Positions 57,212 to 64,000 of a stretch of DNA of 64,000 nt are shown in pieces. Origin of the DNA: Leucosporidium creatinivorum (Eukaryota; Basidiomycota; Microbotryomycetes; Leucosporidiales; Leucosporidiaceae); the NCBI GenBank assembly GCA_001600635.1, contig BCKL01000005.1:127581-191580 (forward strand). The letters are read 5' to 3'. The notes under the pieces were generated by a model, which saw only the letters and a list, made by a program, of their open reading frames with translations, made no database searches and had not been told where the DNA came from. Made by a program: the position numbers and the translations under genes. Numbering within the stretch: the first letter of the stretch is position 1; every line of letters begins with the position of its first letter.

Positions 57212-57450
57212 AAGGACAACGAGCGCTCACGCAGCTGCTGCAACCCTCTCGCATAACATATCAGCATCTGTCGAAGCCGGGTCGAGAGCCGCTCGCTCGT
57301 TGCGCCCTTCGCGCGCTTCCCTTCGGTGTCGTTCGAGCGAACCCTGCTCGGCGAAGCTGCTCGAGTTGAGCGATCAGACAACGCAAAAGATTGCAGGATG
57401 CTCTCTCCTCCTCCTTCCCGATACCGTTCATCGTAGTCTAGTGACATGGG

Positions 57451-58648
57451 CTACGCCCACCTCGCCCTCAACTCGTCCTCCGAAACGCTCGAGCGCCGAG
57501 CTTGCCTCGGGCTGAGATTGGGGACGTGCCGGTGCTGAAGCTCAAAGTATGGGTACTCCTCCCTCATCTGTGCAAGAGCTCAAGGTCAGCTACTCCTCCT
57601 CGAGGCGCTGAGGGAAGGCTGGCTCACATGCTCCGGCTTCGGCACCGCTGCTCCAGAGCGGCCTCGGTTATTTGCTCGGTAGGCAGTCACCTCGTCGGTG
57701 TACTGTGTGCGCAAATTGTGAACCAGCATTAGATATAGCTTGTCTGCTACCAAAGCGCACCTCATCATACTCCTTGCAGCAGAGGACGACTCGGGCTCGG
57801 TCGAAGAAGTCGAGCGAGTGCCAGTCCCTGTAGCCAATCCAGATAATGGGTGACGACAATGCGGGTTTGCCTCGGTGTCTGTAAGTGCCTGCCATGCGAC
57901 AGGCTATGCTTTCGACGTAGTTGAACAGGACGGTAGCTACAGAAAGAATTAGCCACTGCTCGGCGATCCCTTTCGACGACTGCGCCAGGCTCACCGCAAC
58001 AGGCCTTTGCAATGAGCTGGGGAGCATGAGGCGGTTAGCAGATACGCTTGTACACGTAGAGCTGACCTAAATCTTACTGCAATGAAGGGGCGATGCTCTC
58101 TAGTGGGTCGAGAGACCTGACTCCAGTCGTAGGGCTTCTTCTGCTCCAGCGTTCCGTAGATTCTCGACCAGCGCTCCCCCTTGCCCCAGGATTTTAACTG
58201 TTTCTTCGTCTGCTCAATGGCAGCTCTACAGTAGGTCAAGGACTCAGCACAGCGCAACACTAGCCCGGGAAGGGGTTTTCTCGCTTGCCACAGTCAACTC
58301 ACTCGGCGTAGTAGATTACCTCATCCCATTCCCTGAATTCCTTATATTTGCTCGTAGGTGCACTGGTTGGTGCAGTGAAGAATGGGGCTGGCTGGACAAA
58401 CAATTGACAGAAAGCGCTTCGGCGCTCTAGAGCGGTTCTGTACTCCTCTCGAAGCTTCATCAAGTCTGCTGCAGTGTGCTGAGGTGCCCCATCGCGCGGT
58501 AGAGGGGACATGAGAGGCGTGAGATAGTCTGTCAGCGCGTGTCCGTGCCACTGCCTCTCCACGAAGTTGAGATCCTCGGAGTGAGGTTGAGCTCGGCGAG
58601 AAATGCCGGGTCATGACGGCGGAACTGTTGCGGTGGATGGGTGCTCAT
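57451..58648 (-). CDS. family-X protein, copy 3 (possible frameshift near the start)
   Basis: Paralogue of the genes at 41639-42875 and 50693-51895. Exons from the 5' end: about 58313-58648, 58078-58225 (148 nt), 57995-58016, 57761-57936, 57628-57702, 57451-57567; all but the first keep phase. Conserved points are FCQLFVQPAPFF, EHRPFIA, PIIWIGYRDWHSLDFFDR with RARVVLCCKEYDE, and HRHVPNLSPRQARRSSVSEDELRARW. From the ATG at 58648 the frame reads MSTHPPQQFRRHDP, but the family-like frame (DLNFVERQWHGHALTDYL) is in another phase. The gene therefore has a one-base shift near 58570, or its true first exon lies upstream (a candidate reading MSFRRARLEARVLKEEDL is at 58820-58906). Confidence 0.68.
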
Positions 58649-59880
58649 GATAAAGGAAGCGCCAGGGAAGATTTGCGCACGAAGGAGAGCAAGCGAGGTC
58701 AACTTGTGCGCGAGGTCAGCTTCACCGCTTCGCCGAGGAAGCGCCTTCAGCGGGCCGAGCGCGCTCCGCTGGACGTGAAGTGCTTGTGAAAAGCTACAGC
58801 AATGGCTCAGAGATATTACCTCAGCTTTGCTCGTGTCCTTTCCCTGTGCAGCCAAGTCCTCCTCCTTCAACACCCTCGCCTCCAACCGAGCTCGGCGAAA
58901 GCTCACCTGCCGCCTCGCAAATCTCGAGGGACCAAGCCTCGAGCCACAATAGTGCGCCTGGAGCAGGACAAAGGAGAACTAAACTTGTATTGCTGATCCC
59001 TCCTGCACTCCTGGCTGACCCACTCGCTGTGTCCACCGCTGCCTCGGCGATGGGAGGACTTGCTCGGCGCAGGCTAGACGATGAGAAAACTCCTTCGAGC
59101 TGGCTCAGCAGAGCTGCGTATCCACCCAATTGCTGCTGGAAAGGAGCTCAAGACTACTGACAGGTCGCAGAAGAGCTCGAGAGAGAATGGCGAACGAGAG
59201 AAGCAGCTCGGCGAAGTTGAACTGGGTTGCGAGACGGGCTCAGCTGGGCTACGTGAGTACGGGAGCGCGCAGCGAGCCAACACGACCCTTTTCCTTCTCT
59301 CTGCTCACATGCAGCCTCTCACCTGTCTTCGACTGCTCCCCTCATCTCGACTCGCTCCTTCCTCCGCCTCTTGCAATTGCCCGCCCGCTCTCCGAGTCAC
59401 CGTGCTTTCGTCGCTCGCACCGACCGCTCGCGAGGGAAGCTCAGTTAGAGAGGAAATCCACCAGCACACCTCCGCCCGCCCTCGGCAGCAGCGCCGCTCA
59501 ATTTCTTTCCCTTGCTCGGAGTCGCAGATTGCTCGGCGAGGGAGGTTCGGCGATGGGGGAGTCGGCCTTTGCTCGCTTCCTTACACGTTTGGAGGGGGTT
59601 TAGCTGTACTGCTTGCTACTGAGATGCCATTCAACTAGCTCTCTCCATCACCTGAGCTGCCTGAGTCAGCCGAGAGTTGTCCCGCTCCTTCGGTTCAGGC
59701 TGAAAGGCGAGGGGGTCAGCGAGCGCCGAGCTTTGTTGGATGCAGCTTCCCCGAGGGTACAAGGGGATACTTGAGAGCCGCAAAGACTTCACTACAGCTC
59801 CAGCGCTCAAGCTCGCTCTCCCTTCCACTCCACTCCACCCGCCCAAATGTGCCGAGGCGAGGGAGGGAGTCAACTCCGAA

Positions 59881-59882
<2 letters not shown>
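58649..59882. other. intergenic region with an unresolved candidate gene
   Basis: On the + strand an ATG at about 59207 opens MANERSSSAKLNWVARR and meets a GTGAGT donor at about 59254. Acceptors follow near 59311, and open frames continue to about 59600 (one ends SRRLLGEGGSAMGES). Phase and strand remain uncertain and no family was recognised. Confidence 0.3.

Positions 59883-59915
<33 letters not shown>
59883..59915. repeat. G33 homopolymer
   Basis: Thirty-three consecutive G on the + strand, with AAGGG following. It lies about 245 bp upstream of the bZIP gene. It could form a G-quadruplex or be a sequencing or assembly artefact. Confidence 0.95.
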
Positions 59916-59916
<1 letters not shown>

Positions 59917-60159
59917 AGGGCGGGAAGAGAGCTGTAGGGCGCTCAAGGTGACAAGTTGGAACTCTGCAATATCCCAGTACATCAAAATCTTCAACAGAGC
60001 GCATCGAAAATTTTGCTGTAGGGAGGTATAGGGTGCCAAGATGAAGCGGGCGGGGGGGCGTCTCAAAGGCGACTCTGAGCGGCCAAGTCCTCTTGAATTC
60101 TTACTGTATCCGACGAACAATTTGAGTGGGGCTCCTAGTATCCGCTAACGGACTACAGC

Positions 60160-61512
60160 ATGAACTCGTTTGCCTTCTCCCAGCTCAACGTTGTACGTCT
60201 CTCTCGCTGCTGAGGCCCTGGGGAGGGGGAGCCTTGCTCACAAAGCAATCGGTTCGAGGCGGGTGCGGCGCAGTGCTGAAGCTGACGGTGCTCTACATGA
60301 CTACAGCTCACTCCCAGTCCTGGAGTGTCTCCCAACAATGGACCTGACCAGGATCGTAGTGAGCTTACTCGTGAGTAGCATGTGCTATCTATCTCTCTCT
60401 CTGTTGTTGTCAGCAGCCCTCAATCTGACGGCTGTCTCTCGTCTCGTCTGTTCTGTTTCTAGTGAGCTTCCCAGTTGAAGGGAGTGCACTACAGGCTCAA
60501 TTGGAAGCGTGGACCAACACTACTTTCTCTTTCGACGATTTTGGACCTGCCGAGTTCAAGGAGAAGGACGAGGGAGCATCAGATGGTCGCTACGGCCATC
60601 ACTCTCAGCAACCTCAAGACTCGTACTCGTTCGGGTTGGACAGCAACGATCACGTCGATTTGGAATCCCTTTTGGCCCCTTCCTCGCTTGGACCGGCCGC
60701 TTTGGATCCCTTCCACGATTACGCTCCCCTCGCCCCTTCCCTCGTCGACCCCGCCCTTCACTTGCCCAACTTCACCACTTCGACCACCACCGCTCCCGCT
60801 CTCTTGCAGGCTCCCCTCGCTCCTCTAGTAGAGGTTCCCCCTCCCACTCCCGCTGCTGCCCCAAAGCGCGCCGCTCCCAAGTCCAAGAAGGCCAAAGTCG
60901 CCGCCGCCGCCGCCGCCTCGGCTCCCGTCGTCGTCTCCACTCCCGCTTCCGACGATTCCGCCTCCCCTGGCCTGATCCTCGGCGACGATGAAGCGGCCAA
61001 CGCTCTCGCTATCGAGGAGGACAAGCGTCGTCGCAACACTGCTGCTTCCGGTCAGTTTCTCTGTCCCTCTCAAGCTCGGCTTTGCGGCTTTTCGTGGACG
61101 AAGGCGCCATCCGAGGTCGGCGAATCGCTGACATGGTGCTCTCTGTACTCGACTACAGCTCGCTTCCGTATCAAGAAGAAGCAGCGCGAGGCCGCGCTCG
61201 AGCAGACGGCCAAGGAGCTCCGCGATAGGGTCGCCGCTCTCGAGGGTGAGGTCGAGGCGCTTCGCACCGAGAATGGATGGCTTCGTGGTCTCATCACCGA
61301 GAAGCCCCCTGTGTGAGTTGATTAACTCTACTCTACCGTCTCGTGCTCCCGCTGACCTCGGTTCTCCCCCTCCCTTCGCTCCCTCTTCCCGTCTCGGTCC
61401 ACGCTCGGCGCTTCGCAGCAAGGGCGAGGAGTCCGATGCTCAGCTCGTCGCCGCTTCAACCGTCAGCAGGAAGAGGACCCGCGTAGACGACGCCGAGAGC
61501 CTTGTTGTCTAA
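60160..61512 (+). CDS. bZIP transcription factor, Cys3/MetR type
   Basis: Five exons (60160-60192, 60307-60358, 60463-61050, 61159-61312, 61419-61512) give 306 residues in phase. The basic region is KRRRNTAASARFRIKKKQRE, with the invariant Asn and Arg, joined in the middle by an intron. A leucine zipper follows: LEQTAKELRDRVAALEGE continuing to NGWLRGLI. This basic region is characteristic of the fungal Cys3/MetR/Met4 group, which controls sulfur assimilation genes, though related bZIPs share it. The N-terminal half is acidic and Pro/Ala/Thr-rich, as in activation domains. Confidence 0.9.
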
Positions 61513-61832
61513 TCACCCCTCCATCCCTGTACCTACACCTCCGCTTCCCCCTGCCCTTCCCCCTCAATCCGTTCCCCCGGCCTTTCCGTGCTTCTGTGAC
61601 TTGTGCTCCTTCAACAGGGGTTAGCTTTCCCCGCTTCCTCCCAAATCTCTTTTCTACTTTCTATAGGGCCCCCGTGTGTTTGATGATCAAAACCTTTTGC
61701 TATCCAAACAGCCTCGGGAGCGACCTCTGCGAAGCTCGAAAGCCGAAGGGGGCACGGCCAAGTCCTAAGTCTCGCGCGTTGCGGCTTGTTCTTCTTCCTC
61801 AACCTCGTCTCGTCTCTACAGCACAACAGCAG
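61513..61832. promoter_or_regulatory. bZIP 3' end and UBA3 promoter
   Basis: 320 bases. A TCTACAG acceptor-like site 13 bases before the UBA3 ATG suggests an intron in the UBA3 leader, or a short upstream exon. Confidence 0.4.
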
Positions 61833-63748
61833 ATGGTCGTCGAGATCCCCAACCGCTACAAGCATGTGGACCGTATCCTCACCCGCGCAGGACCCTTCAC
61901 CGACCCGGACGGCTTCACTCCAGGCTCGTCGACCCAGCAGTTCCTCCGCACCGCTTGCAAGATCCTCGTCATCGGTATGTATGCGTTGGCCACTTCTGTA
62001 GCTGTACAGCTTGCAGAGAAGGAGTAGAGCTGACCCTGTGCTCGCTCGTCTACAGGCGCTGGAGGACTTGGATGCGAGATCCTGGCCAACCTCGCTCTGT
62101 TGGGTTTCTGCGACATCCATGTCATCGATATGGATACGATCGACATCTCCAACCTCAACCGTCAATTCCTCTTCCGGTCAGTTCGACTACGGCCAGCTCA
62201 GAAGGAGCAGAGCTTGGGACGCGCGCGTTGCTGACTTGCTGGAGTCTCTTGCTCGCTTAGTCCAAAGGATGTAGGCCAACCGAAAGCCACTGTAGCTGCA
62301 GAGTTCATCATGAACCGCGTCCCTGGCGTTACCGTCACTCCGTACGTCTCTCTCTTCTCCTCTCTCCGCTGCTTGGGCTCAAGTCGAGCTGACACCGCTC
62401 GCTCGGTGTCTGCACAGTTACCACGGCAAGATCCAAGACAAGGACGACGACTACTACATGCAGTTCAACCTCGTCATCTGTGGCCTCGACTCCGTCGACG
62501 CGAGGAGGTGGATGAGTGCTACATTGGTGAACATGGTCGACCCCTCGGTGCCCGAGAGCTTGAAGCCTCTCATCGACGGCGGGACGGAGGGTTCGTCGTC
62601 TTGCTCTCTCTCCCTCCTCCTCTCTCTCCCTAGCGACGAGCTGACGACCCTGCGGTACGGTACACCAGGCTTCAAAGGCCAAGCCCGCGTGATCCTCCCG
62701 ACCATCACCTCCTGCTACGAATGCTCGCTCGACATGCTCACCCCGCCCACCGCATTCCCCATCTGCACCATCGCCAACACGCCCCGTCTGCCCGAGCACT
62801 GCATCGAATGGGCCAGCATCTTGGAGTGGCCTAAGGTGTTCAAAGGTTCGTTCGTCACTTGCCCCCCTCCTCATCCTCGGCGATGGAGAAGCTGACGCGG
62901 TGGGCGGCGTACAGAGAAGAAGCTCGACAATGACGATCCCGAGCACATTCAGTGGTTGTTTGATACGGCGAGGACGAGGGCCGAGCAGTACAATATCGAG
63001 GGAGTGACTTGGAGTTTGACCCAAGGAGTGGTCAAGAGGATCATCCCCGCCATCGCTTCGACCAACGCTATCATCTCGGGTGAGTTCTCTCGCTGTACCA
63101 TGTGGGAGCGAGGAACCGAGCTGATGAGTGCTGTGGGAACGCATCCAGCCGCCTGCTGCAACGAAGCCTTCAAGATGGCCACCTCGTCCAACCCCTACCT
63201 CTCCAACTACATGTTCGTTCCCCATTCTCCCTTGCCCTCTTTCTCCCTCGCTAACCGTTCAACTCTCAAATAGGATGTACACCGGCAACGAATCCATCTA
63301 CACCTACACCTTCGAGCACCAGCAGAAGCCCGAGTGCCCCGTCTGCGGAGGCGAGTCGACTGAAGTGACTAGGCCCGCCGAGTCGACGCTGCAGGATTTG
63401 ATTGACTACTTGTTGGAGAAGCAGGATCTGTACGATCCCCTTGTCCTCCTTCTCTCTCCCCTCTCCCTCCCCCTCCCCCACTGCCGCTCCCCTCTCCCTC
63501 CGCCGAGCCTCGCTGACCCTCCCCTTCCCTCCTGCACTCGAAACAAAACAAAACAAAGCCAAATCCGCCGTCCCTCCATCTCCTTCGGCCCCAAAAACCT
63601 CTACCTCCAAGCGCCCCCTCAACTCGAAGCGGCCACGCGCCCCAACCTCGAAAAGACCCTCGCCGAACTCTTCACCTCCGGAGACGTTTTGACGGTGACG
63701 GATGCGGGCTTGCCCTTTTCCTTGAGCTTGAGCGTTAGGCTCGCTTGA
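61833..63748 (+). CDS. UBA3: NEDD8-activating enzyme E1 catalytic subunit Uba3
   Basis: Uba3 pairs with Ula1/APPBP1 to adenylate NEDD8/Rub1 and load it onto Ubc12 for cullin neddylation, so it acts upstream of SCF ligases. Nine exons (61833-61974, 62056-62176, 62261-62341, 62418-62590, 62669-62845, 62915-63079, 63149-63212, 63274-63429, 63559-63748) give 422 residues in phase. ATP site [15 protein letters not shown], then [35 protein letters not shown] and the catalytic cysteine loop [20 protein letters not shown]. The zinc-cysteine pairs are CYEC and CPVCGG. The C-terminal ubiquitin-like domain follows [11 protein letters not shown]. The last intron ends in AAAG after an AAACA repeat, a weak acceptor. 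Confidence 0.95.
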
Positions 63749-64000
63749 GCATCCCCGTCTCGTTCGTTGAGAACCTCGTTCGCTCGCTCGCATAGTAGTA
63801 GGTAGTCCTTGATACCCCCTTCCCTTCTCGCTCACTCGCTCGCTCTCCGTACCCCCTTGCCAAGCAAAGAAACGCTCGTCTCGTCGGCTGACTTCGAGGG
63901 CCTCGCAAACTGGTACAACAGAGTCACGACTTGCAGTACGCGAAGCGAAGTACGAGCACCTCTGCTCGTTTCCTTTCCCTCGTCGAGCCGACCCCCTTGC
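63749..64000. other. downstream of UBA3, no gene seen
   Basis: C/T-rich sequence without a supported open frame, probably the 3' untranslated region plus an intergenic end. Confidence 0.5.

Overview
The window is nuclear DNA of a GC-rich, intron-dense basidiomycete fungus. Most genes have many short introns, usually 50-85 nt, with GTGAGT/GTACGT-type donors, CTGAC or CTAAC branch points and CAG/TAG acceptors. This gene style, together with the Cys3-type bZIP, fits a Pucciniomycotina yeast of the Microbotryomycetes type (Rhodotorula, Sporobolomyces and relatives). That placement is an inference; species and chromosome position cannot be read from the sequence.

The window has two halves. Bases 1-20,100 are accessory-like. 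They hold one intact but unrecognised 18-exon gene (4346-8970, about 1155 aa), an intron-bearing tRNA-Thr, an intron-bearing tRNA-Leu and degenerate copies of both tRNAs. Two stretches (about 1.1-3.6 kb and 10.1-12.7 kb) carry many splice-like signals but no sustained reading frame. Each ends in a polypyrimidine-polypurine block. Two clusters of AACGG-type motifs bracket the first stretch, and a gene-poor island lies at about 13.3-20.1 kb.

Bases 20,100-64,000 are a compact housekeeping region. In order: a mitochondrial-type protein whose start codon is split by an intron; SHO1 (osmosensor, HOG pathway); SPB4 (DEAD-box helicase, 60S ribosome assembly); guanine deaminase; a small ankyrin protein; SMC4 (condensin); an AGC kinase; family-X copy 1; an F-box-like protein; a CaMKK/Snf1-kinase-kinase-type kinase; a TMEM14 protein; family-X copy 2; an UPF0047/YjbQ protein; ATP synthase subunit e; a THOC5-like mRNA-export protein; an OAC1-like mitochondrial carrier; family-X copy 3; a Cys3/MetR-type bZIP factor; and UBA3 (NEDD8 E1). 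Several pairs are divergent over short shared promoters (ankyrin/SMC4 166 bp, UPF0047/ATP synthase e 145 bp, family-X copy 1/F-box 431 bp). The genes do not form one pathway.

The most novel items are the three-member family X, which shares one exon of exactly 148 nt and a conserved C-terminus, and the large orphan gene at 4346-8970. No virus-like or retrotransposon sequence was recognised. Exon models were built by hand from splice signals and reading phase; most close exactly in frame, and those that do not are marked.
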